From Bacteroidaceae bacterium (GTDB taxonomy: Bacteria > Bacteroidota > Bacteroidia > Bacteroidales > Bacteroidaceae), in contig JAKSJB010000011.1 in the NCBI GenBank assembly GCA_024398475.1, forward strand, positions 1 to 64,000: DNA of 64,000 nucleotides, given 5' to 3'. The stretch's first letter is position 1, and each line of letters begins with the position of its first letter. Of this stretch, positions 16,782-26,368 are shown piece by piece. The notes below the pieces were generated by a model. The model ran no database searches. It saw nothing but the letters and a program-made list of their open reading frames with translations, and was not told where the DNA came from. Position numbers and translations under genes: made by a program.

Positions 16782-19700
16782 ATGAAGAAATTATTAACGC
16801 TTGCTTTGGCACTTTGCACTGGCGTTTCTGCTTTCGCTCAAGGATGGACTCCATCTGAGGCTGACGAAGGTACAGATGTTACAGAAAAACTCGGTGTCAA
16901 GGCTGCCGATTCTGGTTCTGACCAAGAAGTCAAGTCTGCAACAAACGAAGGTAGCGTTTGGAAGGGATTTGACTACACTCAGTCAGAAAAAAAGAACGAC
17001 AACGACTACCCTAAGTATGAGTATCTGTCTTACGATTGCCACACATGGGGTATCTACGGTGTTGATACTTGGGACGTTTATCAGGATCTTGATAACGTAC
17101 CAGCAGGTATCTACACAATGTCACTCGAGGCATTGTATCGTGGCGGTCAGCTCGGTACAGTAATTGCTAAGTATGATGCTGGTATGCCAGTAAAGAACAC
17201 TAAGATTTATGTTCAGATTGGCGATCAGGTTTTTGAAGAGTATGTAAAGGACATCTGTGTCGGTCGTTTCAAGGGACAGACTGCAGAAGACGGAACTACA
17301 ACAGGACTCTATGTTACATCTGACGGCGCTTGGGGCTCAGACGAAAAGCAAGGTAATTGGTACTATCCAGTATCACACGGCGGTTTCTCTGCTTACCTTG
17401 ATGCCCAATGCGACGGTGTGTCATATGACAACTCAGGTCTGTTCTCAATGTACCACAATGCAATACAATTCATCGTACCTACAGATGGTACAACAGTAAG
17501 AATCGGTATCAAGCACGAAACTCCTATCGCTGAAGATTCATCTGCTTGGGATCACTGGAGAATTTTCTATGACTACGCTTATGACGAAGAAGGACTTGCT
17601 AAGGTTGCTTACGCTAAGTACGAGAAGGTATGGAACGCAATGGATGCTTTCTATCAGGAAACTCTTGAAAATTATCCGGCTCTCGGTGAACTCATTGGAG
17701 ATGATTTGATGGAAATTGAACAAAGCGTTGACGAAGACGATGCTGAAAGTATCTATGCTGCAATCGATGCTCTCAACGCAGTTGAGGCTAAGTACTTGGA
17801 AGCTCTCATTACCATCAAGTCAATGGACTACCTCGTTGCTGTATCTCAGTCACTCATCGACTGTGAAAACCGTTATGAAGAATGTGATAAGGAAGCATTG
17901 AAGACTGCTATCGAAAATGCTGAGACAGCAATCAATGCTACTCTCGGTGAGGCAGGTATTGAATCAATCGATGACTATATTACTGCAGCTAAGGCCCTCT
18001 ACAAGGCACGTGTTGACTATATCTGGTCTGGTGAAGAACATACAGGTGCAGACGGTACAGCATGGCGCGACGTTTCAGGTATCGTAGCATGTTCAGGTCT
18101 CGTAAACGAAAAATATACTCCATATTATGATGCAGAAACCGGAGAATATCGTTATCCACAGGAAATCGAAGATTCTTGGACAATGTATCATCCAAATGAT
18201 GGAGCTAACACAGAAATTGAAACTGGCTATATCAATAACCGTATCAAGGTTGAGGATTATCCTGAACTTGAAGGTAAGATGATGCCGGCACTTGCAAACG
18301 AGGCTAAGTGGTCTTATGACGTAACTGACGTAAACCGTTGGGTTTATGATGGTACTTCATTCAAGGGTGCTGTAACTCCTGCTGCTACTACATATAAGTG
18401 GTATAAGGGTTATTCTGCACACTATGGTGGTTGGACTGCTAGTCCTAACGAAGGTGAACTCAAGTTCTTCCAGACAATTACTGACCTTCCAGAAGGTTAC
18501 TACTCAGTTGAAGGCCGTATGATCAGCAACAAGGGTCAGGGTTCTGCAGACGACATCAAGCAGTATCTCTTCATCCAGGGTGTGAACGAAGACGGAACTG
18601 TTGACGAAGAGTCTAAGTACGAAAAGCAGAATGCAACAAACTGGGGTAGCTATACCCGTCAGGATTGGGAGATCGGTGAAACAGACATGATTCGTCTCAG
18701 TGTAGGTCAGAACCTCGTTATCGGTTACAGCCAGAACTGTGAAGCTGCTGACGGTGGTGTTATCCTCAAGTTCTACGGAACAGACGTAAACTTCCCTCAG
18801 CTTACTGAAGAAGCAAAGCAGAAGGTTGTCTCTCTCCTTGAGCAGAATGAAGAGAACTTCAAGTTGCTTGGCGATAAACCAGCTGTTGAGGCTCTCCTTG
18901 CTCAGGTAACTCCTGCATCTGTAAGTGATGACCCAGGATTCAAGGCTGCTAAGGATATCCTTGCAGAAGCTACAGACTTCATTAAGGCTGCTGCTGCTTA
19001 CAATTTCAATACTCAGGCTGATTATCTTGAACTCCAGGCTCAATATACAAGCCAGAAGGAAGCTTCTATCCTTGCAGTAGCTGCAGCATACGTAGATGCT
19101 CTTGCTGAAAACGCAACTTCTATATATAAGGATGGTCAGGCTGCAGATGCTATGTATAAGGCTTATGCTTCATACATGAAGACATTTGATCAGGCTGAAA
19201 AACTTGCTACTGAAGAAATCAATGGTATTCTTGCAAATCAGGCTGCTAACCTTACAAATTATTGTGATGATGCTTCAGTTCTTGCTCAGTATGAACTTGA
19301 CCTGAAGAACCCTATCTATAAGGCAATCTTCGCAAATCTCCACACAGAGGAAGCTACTGAAGCAAACCCTGTAGAGATTACAGTCGTTCTTGCTAACCCT
19401 TCATTCACAGAAGGTGTTGATGGTTGGGACGGAACTAAACCTTCACAGAATGAGTATGCAAATGGTAATGCAGAAATCTGGAACCAGACTACAGTTGATA
19501 TGTATCAGAAGTTCCAGGGACTCCCTGCAGGTAAGTATAAGGTAACTGCTCAGGCTCTCTATCGTGACGGTGCAGGTTCTGCAGGTCTTGCAACTTGCTA
19601 CAAGAACTGGCAGGCTGCTAATGGCGACAAGGAAGCTTGGAATGCCGTTAACAATTACAATGCAGTTCTATATGCTAAGTCTGGTAGATACGAAGGTAAG

Positions 19701-21842
19701 GATCTTATCAATTCAGTTTGTGATACTAAGGAAACAGGTATTTCATTCGATACATTCTATGTAATCGAAGACAAGGGTTATCCAAATGACGGTAAATTCC
19801 TGCTCTATAATCAGATTACAGAAGAAGACCTTCCTTATGCTGAGGATTATGCAACAAAGTATGTCCTTGAAAACGAAGATGGTACTAAGGGTGATGCATT
19901 CCAGTATCCATTCGACGGTCGTGTAGATCTCGAAGACGGAACTTCTCTCTTCTTCCCTGAATCAATGGCAGGCGCAGCTCTCCGTTTCGCTCAGGATGAA
20001 TATAAGGTTGAAGCATCAGTAAATGTATTGCCAGGTGAAGACCTTCAGTTAGGTATCCGTAAGGATGCTGGTGTTTCTGGCGACTGGATTATCTTCGACA
20101 ACTTCCAGCTCTGGTACCTCGGTCCAATCGACGAATCTACTCCAGAACCAAATCCATCAGCTAACCTCATTGCTGACGAGGAATCATACAACTTCAATAA
20201 GGCAGAGGTTAAGATTGAAGAAGTTTGGGGCAACAAGCAATATCACGTTGGAAACTGGGCTATGACTTGGAATAATAATGGTGGCAAAGCTACCGTTGAT
20301 TTGGTTGAGCCAGGTTACAACAAGAGTGCAAAGGCTTTGAAATTATCTAATCCTGAAGCAGGTGAATTCGTTTATTCTGCACAGTTGGAGAATAGTACTT
20401 TGACATCTCCATTACTTAAGGGTCACAACTATGTAGCTAAGTTCTATGCAAAGGCTGATGCTGAAGGAACAGAATTCCAGTTCAGCGCTGAAGCAGCTTG
20501 GGAAGCAAATGTAAGCAAGTACCAGTTCGGTGAAACAGTATCTTTGACAACAGATTGGAAGGAATATACTATCAATATCTGTGTTCCTGATGGTACTGAA
20601 GACGGTGCTGATGCAAGTCTTGCATACGAAGACCTCACTGCAGTCAAGTTCAACTTCGGTTTCATGACAGGTACAGCTTATGTTGACCGTGTATTGGTAT
20701 ACGATGCTCGTGAAGAAATCAATCCAGAAGGTAACCTTATCTATGATGACGAATCATTCGCATTCAATGGTGGTACTACAGGTAACTGGAAGATGAATGG
20801 TTGGAACAATCAGGGTACAGTTGCTGCTGTAGAACCAGGTTGGAACGGAAGTGCATACGCTCTTGAACTTACTCCTAATGGCAAGGCTGGTCAGAACTAC
20901 GAAGCTCAGGTTCCTAATACTTCAGTTGGAACTATGGAAGTTGGTAAGTCTTACAAACTCTCATTCTATGCTAAGGCTGAAAACGAAGGTGCTGAAATCG
21001 AATTCGGTGCACAACTTTCTCCTTGGGCTGCAGGTAATAAGGAATGGAACGGCAACATGTTCGCTCTTACTACTGAATGGGCTGCATACTCTATCGAAAT
21101 GACTGTTACAGATGATTATCCAGCAGCAGGTCTCAACTGTCTCTACATCAACTTCGGTAAGACTGATGGTAAGGCTTATGTTGACCACATCGTTCTCGAA
21201 GAAGTTATCCCAGCAGAGGTTTACTCAGAAGATAACATGCTCGACGAGGCTTCATTCGGCTTCGAAGACGGTACAGTAGGTCAGTGGCACTACCTCGCTT
21301 GGAACAACGCCGGTACATTCGCTAATGCTGCACCTGGTTATGGTAGTGAAGGTTCTATGGTACTTGCAAGCAACAACTCAGCAGGTGATCCATGGAGTGC
21401 TCAGCTCCTTTGCCCACTCAAGACTCCAGTTATGAGAGGCGGTGAATATCAGATTACATTCTATGCTAAGTGCGATGCTGAAAATGAAGGCGACTTCATC
21501 AACCCTGGTATTGCTAAGGCTTATCCTGAGCCTGAATGGAATACTGCTGAAAATGCAGTTCTTACTAAGGAATGGCAGAAGTTCACTTACACTCTCGTTG
21601 CAGATGAAAGCAATACTGCAGAAGATGGTAACAGCAACTTCTACTTCAACCATGGTAAGTTGACAGGTAATGCTTATGTTGACCGTGTAACAGTTATCTG
21701 TACAAAGAACCCTGAAACTGCAATCAACGGTGTTGAAATCAACAAGGCTTCTTCTGTTCGCTACAACCTCAATGGTCAGGCAGTTGGTTCAGACTATAAG
21801 GGTACTGTAATTGAAGGTGGCAAGAAGTTCATCGTTAAGTAA
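16782..21842 (+). CDS. Giant secreted multi-CBM protein (1686 aa), no visible catalytic domain
   Basis: Signal peptide 1-20 ends FAQ. Residues about 50-265 form a beta-sandwich of galactose-binding type; 275-415 is helical (FIVAR-like); 430-668 is a second beta region; 675-845 is helical; 865-1113 is a third sandwich (NPSFTEGVDGWDG). Then come three tandem CBM4/9-like modules at about 1127-1310, 1317-1475 and 1484-1640, each starting with a Leu/Ile-x-D-E-x-F/Y pattern, carrying a WNN segment and ending in AYVDRV or AYVDHI. The last 40 residues (RYNLNGQAVGSDYKG then GKKFIVK) resemble a type IX secretion sorting tail. No glycosidase or esterase motif was seen. Codon bias suggests high expression. 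It probably anchors xylan at the cell surface; the binding target is inferred from neighbours. Confidence 0.8.
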   Translation: MKKLLTLALALCTGVSAFAQGWTPSEADEGTDVTEKLGVKAADSGSDQEVKSATNEGSVWKGFDYTQSEKKNDNDYPKYEYLSYDCHTWGIYGVDTWDVYQDLDNVPAGIYTMSLEALYRGGQLGTVIAKYDAGMPVKNTKIYVQIGDQVFEEYVKDICVGRFKGQTAEDGTTTGLYVTSDGAWGSDEKQGNWYYPVSHGGFSAYLDAQCDGVSYDNSGLFSMYHNAIQFIVPTDGTTVRIGIKHETPIAEDSSAWDHWRIFYDYAYDEEGLAKVAYAKYEKVWNAMDAFYQETLENYPALGELIGDDLMEIEQSVDEDDAESIYAAIDALNAVEAKYLEALITIKSMDYLVAVSQSLIDCENRYEECDKEALKTAIENAETAINATLGEAGIESIDDYITAAKALYKARVDYIWSGEEHTGADGTAWRDVSGIVACSGLVNEKYTPYYDAETGEYRYPQEIEDSWTMYHPNDGANTEIETGYINNRIKVEDYPELEGKMMPALANEAKWSYDVTDVNRWVYDGTSFKGAVTPAATTYKWYKGYSAHYGGWTASPNEGELKFFQTITDLPEGYYSVEGRMISNKGQGSADDIKQYLFIQGVNEDGTVDEESKYEKQNATNWGSYTRQDWEIGETDMIRLSVGQNLVIGYSQNCEAADGGVILKFYGTDVNFPQLTEEAKQKVVSLLEQNEENFKLLGDKPAVEALLAQVTPASVSDDPGFKAAKDILAEATDFIKAAAAYNFNTQADYLELQAQYTSQKEASILAVAAAYVDALAENATSIYKDGQAADAMYKAYASYMKTFDQAEKLATEEINGILANQAANLTNYCDDASVLAQYELDLKNPIYKAIFANLHTEEATEANPVEITVVLANPSFTEGVDGWDGTKPSQNEYANGNAEIWNQTTVDMYQKFQGLPAGKYKVTAQALYRDGAGSAGLATCYKNWQAANGDKEAWNAVNNYNAVLYAKSGRYEGKDLINSVCDTKETGISFDTFYVIEDKGYPNDGKFLLYNQITEEDLPYAEDYATKYVLENEDGTKGDAFQYPFDGRVDLEDGTSLFFPESMAGAALRFAQDEYKVEASVNVLPGEDLQLGIRKDAGVSGDWIIFDNFQLWYLGPIDESTPEPNPSANLIADEESYNFNKAEVKIEEVWGNKQYHVGNWAMTWNNNGGKATVDLVEPGYNKSAKALKLSNPEAGEFVYSAQLENSTLTSPLLKGHNYVAKFYAKADAEGTEFQFSAEAAWEANVSKYQFGETVSLTTDWKEYTINICVPDGTEDGADASLAYEDLTAVKFNFGFMTGTAYVDRVLVYDAREEINPEGNLIYDDESFAFNGGTTGNWKMNGWNNQGTVAAVEPGWNGSAYALELTPNGKAGQNYEAQVPNTSVGTMEVGKSYKLSFYAKAENEGAEIEFGAQLSPWAAGNKEWNGNMFALTTEWAAYSIEMTVTDDYPAAGLNCLYINFGKTDGKAYVDHIVLEEVIPAEVYSEDNMLDEASFGFEDGTVGQWHYLAWNNAGTFANAAPGYGSEGSMVLASNNSAGDPWSAQLLCPLKTPVMRGGEYQITFYAKCDAENEGDFINPGIAKAYPEPEWNTAENAVLTKEWQKFTYTLVADESNTAEDGNSNFYFNHGKLTGNAYVDRVTVICTKNPETAINGVEINKASSVRYNLNGQAVGSDYKGTVIEGGKKFIVK

Positions 21843-21883
21843 TCAACGATTAGGTTGGTAACAACCAATCAGATAATATTAAG

Positions 21884-21915
21884 GACGCTGCTCAGTTTGG
21901 GCAGCGTCTTTTTTT
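21884..21915 (+). terminator. Terminator of the multi-CBM gene
   Basis: GACGCTGC (21884-21891) pairs with GCAGCGTC (21901-21908), then a T run. Confidence 0.88.
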
Positions 21916-21963
21916 GCTTACAATTTTCTATGTTTATATAGTGCTTTTCTCATTTATTTATCG

Positions 21964-21971
21964 TATCTTTG
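21964..21971 (+). promoter_or_regulatory. -7 promoter element for the first CE1 esterase gene
   Basis: TATCTTTG followed by CA. The leader to 22035 contains ATTAACCAATTATTT, shared with the leader of the multi-CBM gene. Confidence 0.65.
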
Positions 21972-22019
21972 CACAGAGAAATTAAAATAAATATAATTAA
22001 CCAATTATTTACACTTTAA

Positions 22020-23141
<1,122 letters not shown>

Positions 23142-23264
23142 AAAGATATACAAGTTTCGCTGGGCTCAACTTTTTAGTAGAAAAGTAGTCAGGAGACAGT
23201 AGTTAAGTAGGATGGATGTGGCTGAATATGCAAATCAGCAACCAAGAAATGAAGCAACCCATGT

Positions 23265-23312
23265 AATCAAACTACTACTTAACTCCTTAAACTCCAAAAC
23301 TACTTAACTTCT
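23265..23312. repeat. ACTACTTAACTC-word array
   Basis: Imperfect copies of AACTACTTAACTCC occur at 23265-23312. Inverted words (CAGTAGTTAAGTAG) occur about 80 bases upstream, at 23196-23209, so the two blocks can pair. The 218-base interval 23142-23359 has no gene. Confidence 0.55.
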
Positions 23313-23359
23313 GAAACTGAGCATGTCAGAAACTTGCGAAAGTTGAAAAATGATATTAT

Positions 23360-24586
23360 ATGAAAAAAACGATAATCATGGCTATTGTTGCATTGGGTGT
23401 TTCGACTTTGACACTCAATGCAAAGCCACGCAATTATTTTAAGGAGTTGGGATACTCCAAGAAGGAAATCAATGCCAAGATTCAGGCTGCATTCCATGAA
23501 GTGTTTGAAAGCGAACGCAGCGCATACAAGAATGTTGGTGATACTCTTGGATATGTATCCGACGTGAAGAACCATGATGTAAGAACTGAAGGTCAGTCCT
23601 ACGGTATGATGGTTGCTGTTCAGTTGGACAAGCAGGACATCTTTAACCGTATTTGGCGTTGGTCAAAACTCTACATGCAGGTAAAGGACGGACCACGCAA
23701 GGGATTGTTCGACTGGTCAGTCGCTCCTGATGGGGTTTCACGCCGTGCCCGCGGTTCTGCCAGTGATGGTGAACTGTATTTCGTTACAGACCTTCTACTT
23801 GCTTCACGCCGTTGGGGCAATAAGGGCGAAATCAATTATCTGAAGGAGGCTCAGACATTGCTCAACGACCTCTTCTCAAAGGATGGCTCAAATGGTGTTA
23901 CCAACATCATCAACATGGAGCATAAGATGATTAACTTCTGTCCTGACACTCGTTCCAATGAATGGACAGACCCTTCATATCATCTTCCTGCATTCTTTGA
24001 AATCTGGGCTGAGAGTGCACAGGACGGTCGTGAAGACCTTTACCGTGAACTTGCAGATAATGCGCGCAAGTTCCTCCATACATGCTGTGACGAAAAGAGT
24101 GGTATCAACCCTGATCAGTGTGGTTTCGACGGTAAGGTTACATCAACGCGTGGTTTCTTCGGCTACAACATGGGTGCTGAATTCCACTATGATTCCTGGC
24201 GTGTGCCAATGAATATTGCTATGGACTATACTTGGTATGGTAAGGACAAGGAATGGCAGAAGCAGTATGCTGATAAGTTCCAGACTACCATGGCAGGTTA
24301 CGGTATCAAGGAATTCCCTGACCAGTTCGGACTTGATGGTGGTAAGCCAAATGCTATTATGGGTGCAGGTGGTTTCCAGAAACTCCGCCACTCAATTGGT
24401 TTGGTAGGTACAACGGCTGCAGCAAGTCTGATGACTGATAATCAGTACAGTAAGGATTTTGTACGCCATCTTTGGGAAATGAAACTTGAACCATACGAGG
24501 ATGGATACTATGATGTATATTACGACGGATTGGTTTATCTCTTCTCTCTGCTTCATCTCAGCGGTCAGTACAGATGTAATTGGTAG
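23360..24586 (+). CDS. GH8 reducing-end xylose-releasing exo-oligoxylanase
   Basis: A 408-residue enzyme with an N-terminal signal (MKKTIIMAIVALGV, cleaved near LNA). The GH8 general acid is Glu77 in RTEGQSYGMM, ASDGELYF is the substrate-binding segment near residue 134, and FHYDSWRVPMN carries Asp278, equivalent to the base of Rex-type enzymes. Rex enzymes remove xylose from the reducing end of short xylo-oligosaccharides. Endo-xylanase or chitosanase activity, other options in GH8, is less likely given this motif set and the xylan context. It sits between a CE1 esterase and a GH43. Probably periplasmic. Confidence 0.9.
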   Translation: MKKTIIMAIVALGVSTLTLNAKPRNYFKELGYSKKEINAKIQAAFHEVFESERSAYKNVGDTLGYVSDVKNHDVRTEGQSYGMMVAVQLDKQDIFNRIWRWSKLYMQVKDGPRKGLFDWSVAPDGVSRRARGSASDGELYFVTDLLLASRRWGNKGEINYLKEAQTLLNDLFSKDGSNGVTNIINMEHKMINFCPDTRSNEWTDPSYHLPAFFEIWAESAQDGREDLYRELADNARKFLHTCCDEKSGINPDQCGFDGKVTSTRGFFGYNMGAEFHYDSWRVPMNIAMDYTWYGKDKEWQKQYADKFQTTMAGYGIKEFPDQFGLDGGKPNAIMGAGGFQKLRHSIGLVGTTAAASLMTDNQYSKDFVRHLWEMKLEPYEDGYYDVYYDGLVYLFSLLHLSGQYRCNW

Positions 24587-24589
24587 TAA

Positions 24590-24712
24590 TTGCCTTTAGC
24601 CATTAGCCATTAGCCATTAGCTTTTAGCTATTGGCCATTGGCTCTTTCGAGTTTTCGATAAATCGATTTTTCGAGAAATCGTGCCAAGGGCTAAAGGCTA
24701 ATGGCAATATTA
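24590..24712. repeat. TTAGCCATTAGCC array with inverted partner
   Basis: Six or more CCATTAGC/CTATTGGCC words (24590-24645) are followed by a TTCGATAAATCGATTTTTCG segment (about 24653-24672) and then by the inverse words GGGCTAAAGGCTAATGGCAA (24689-24708). The block could fold on itself. The interval 24587-24934 has no supported gene. Confidence 0.65.
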
Positions 24713-24804
24713 AATAATATGCTATTTGATTGTCTATTATGACTTTCAAATAGCATTTTTTTCATATAATACATTTACTTCGGCTCAATAACCGTTTTTT
24801 TTCG

Positions 24805-24812
24805 TATATTTG
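24805..24812 (+). promoter_or_regulatory. -7 promoter element for the GH43-CBM6 gene
   Basis: TATATTTG followed by CAG. The leader to 24935 ends in AACAAACCAATT directly before the ATG. Confidence 0.6.
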
Positions 24813-24934
24813 CAGAGGATTTTAATATCAAAGGCATAAATCCAATCATTGGTACAGCTGAAGTCTTATGACCTATGGCTGAATGCCAAATTAACTCGAA
24901 ACCAATATTAATCAATTACTTAAACAAACCAATT

Positions 24935-26272
24935 ATGAAAAGTAAACTATTATTAACGGCTTTAGCTTGTGGCACTTCGTTGTTATCATTTGCCCAGGAT
25001 CCAATTATCCAGACCAAGTATACTGCTGATCCTGCACCTATGGTACATGATGGTACGGTATATCTCTACACCACTCATGACGAGGACGATGCAGACGGTT
25101 TCAAGATGCTTGACTGGCTCCTCTATTCCTCTACCGATATGGTGAACTGGACTGACCACGGTGCTGTTGCTTCGCTCAAGGACTTCAAATGGATTGACAA
25201 AACCAACGGCGCATGGGCTGAACAGGTTGTTTATCGTAACGGTAAGTACTACATGTATTGCCCTATTCATGGTAATGGTATAGGTGTTCTTGTAAGCGAT
25301 ACTCCTTACGGACCGTTCAAGGATCCTCTCGGTCATGCACTCGTATGGCAGAAGGAACATTGGAACGACATTGACCCAACTGTTTGGATTGACGATGACG
25401 GTCAGGCATATATGTACTGGGGTAATCCTATACTTTATCACATCAAACTCAACGAGGACATGATTTCCACAAGCGGCGAAATCGTTGCCCATCCACATAT
25501 CGAAGACTATCAGGAAGGACCATGGTTCTACAAGCGCAATGGCCACTATTATTTGGCATTTGCTTCTACATGCTGCCCTGAAGGTATTGGCTATGCAATG
25601 AGTGACAGTCCTGAAGGTCCATGGGAATATAAGGGACACATAATGAACCATACTCCACGTACCCGTGGAAACCATCCTGGAATCATTGATTTCGAAGGAA
25701 AGAGTTATGTCTTCGGCCTGAACTATGACCTGCTCCGTATTGAAACTCAGAAGCATCATGAACGCCGAAGTGTTTCATACGCAGAAATGCATTATAATGC
25801 AGATGGAACCATTCAGGAAGTTCCTTATTTCAAGGATAACGTGAACAAGCAACTCCATTGGGTAAATCCGTTCAATAGGGTTGAGGCTGAAACTATGGCA
25901 TGGGGCTATGGACTGAAAACAGGTATTGATGCAAAACTTGCCCAGGGCGCAAAACCTGGTGTATTCGTTACAAATATTGATGATGACGAGACTCTGCTCG
26001 TGAAGGGTGTCGATTTCGGTAAGGGTGCCAAGAAATTCTATGCTTCAATTGCTTCTGTAAAGAAGGCTGAAATTGAGGTGCGAATTGATTCTAAGGACGG
26101 TCCAAAGATTGCTGAACTGAAGATAAAGTCCACAGGTGGCAAGGATGTCTATAAACTCATGCAGGCAAAGGTGAAGAAAGTGGCAGGCGTACACGACCTT
26201 TATTTCTGCTTCGACGATGCCGATCAGGGCGATAAAGACCTCTTCAACTTTGATTTTTGGTACTTCAAATAA
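24935..26272 (+). CDS. GH43-CBM6 arabinoxylan arabinofuranosidase or beta-xylosidase
   Basis: A 445-residue secreted enzyme. The ATG at 24935 is chosen because the signal peptide MKSKLLLTALACGTSLLSFAQ starts there. The five-bladed GH43 propeller has Asp32 (TADPAP), Asp147 (NDIDPTVWIDDDG) and Glu194 (YQEGPWFYKRNG) as base, pKa modulator and acid. Residues about 320-445 form a CBM6-like module (NRVEAETMAWG through LFNFDFWYF). This layout is typical of arabinoxylan arabinofuranohydrolases, but beta-xylosidases share it. It is closely related to the second half of the 736-residue protein at 37430. Confidence 0.88.
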   Translation: MKSKLLLTALACGTSLLSFAQDPIIQTKYTADPAPMVHDGTVYLYTTHDEDDADGFKMLDWLLYSSTDMVNWTDHGAVASLKDFKWIDKTNGAWAEQVVYRNGKYYMYCPIHGNGIGVLVSDTPYGPFKDPLGHALVWQKEHWNDIDPTVWIDDDGQAYMYWGNPILYHIKLNEDMISTSGEIVAHPHIEDYQEGPWFYKRNGHYYLAFASTCCPEGIGYAMSDSPEGPWEYKGHIMNHTPRTRGNHPGIIDFEGKSYVFGLNYDLLRIETQKHHERRSVSYAEMHYNADGTIQEVPYFKDNVNKQLHWVNPFNRVEAETMAWGYGLKTGIDAKLAQGAKPGVFVTNIDDDETLLVKGVDFGKGAKKFYASIASVKKAEIEVRIDSKDGPKIAELKIKSTGGKDVYKLMQAKVKKVAGVHDLYFCFDDADQGDKDLFNFDFWYFK

Positions 26273-26275
26273 AAA

Positions 26276-26348
26276 TCGATAGTTGTTATAGTCGTTATAG
26301 TTTCTATAGCTTCTATAACCGCTATAATATCTATAAATGCTATAGTTT
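26276..26348. repeat. 9-base TATAG-word tandem array
   Basis: Eight imperfect 9-base units of the type TATAGTCGT, TATAGTTTC, TATAGCTTC, TATAACCGC run between the GH43 stop and the GH31 start. A related array lies at 13433-13467. Confidence 0.65.
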
Positions 26349-26368
26349 GAAAACAAAAAATAATGATT

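Noticed and set aside
18504-19043. 179-codon minus-strand frame inside the multi-CBM gene
   Set aside because: It lies fully opposite a well-supported gene, has a composition set by the antisense of biased codons, and shows no motif or promoter.
24986-25759. 257-codon minus-strand frame opposite the GH43-CBM6 gene
   Set aside because: The plus-strand frame has a signal peptide and all GH43 catalytic residues; the antisense product has no recognisable features.
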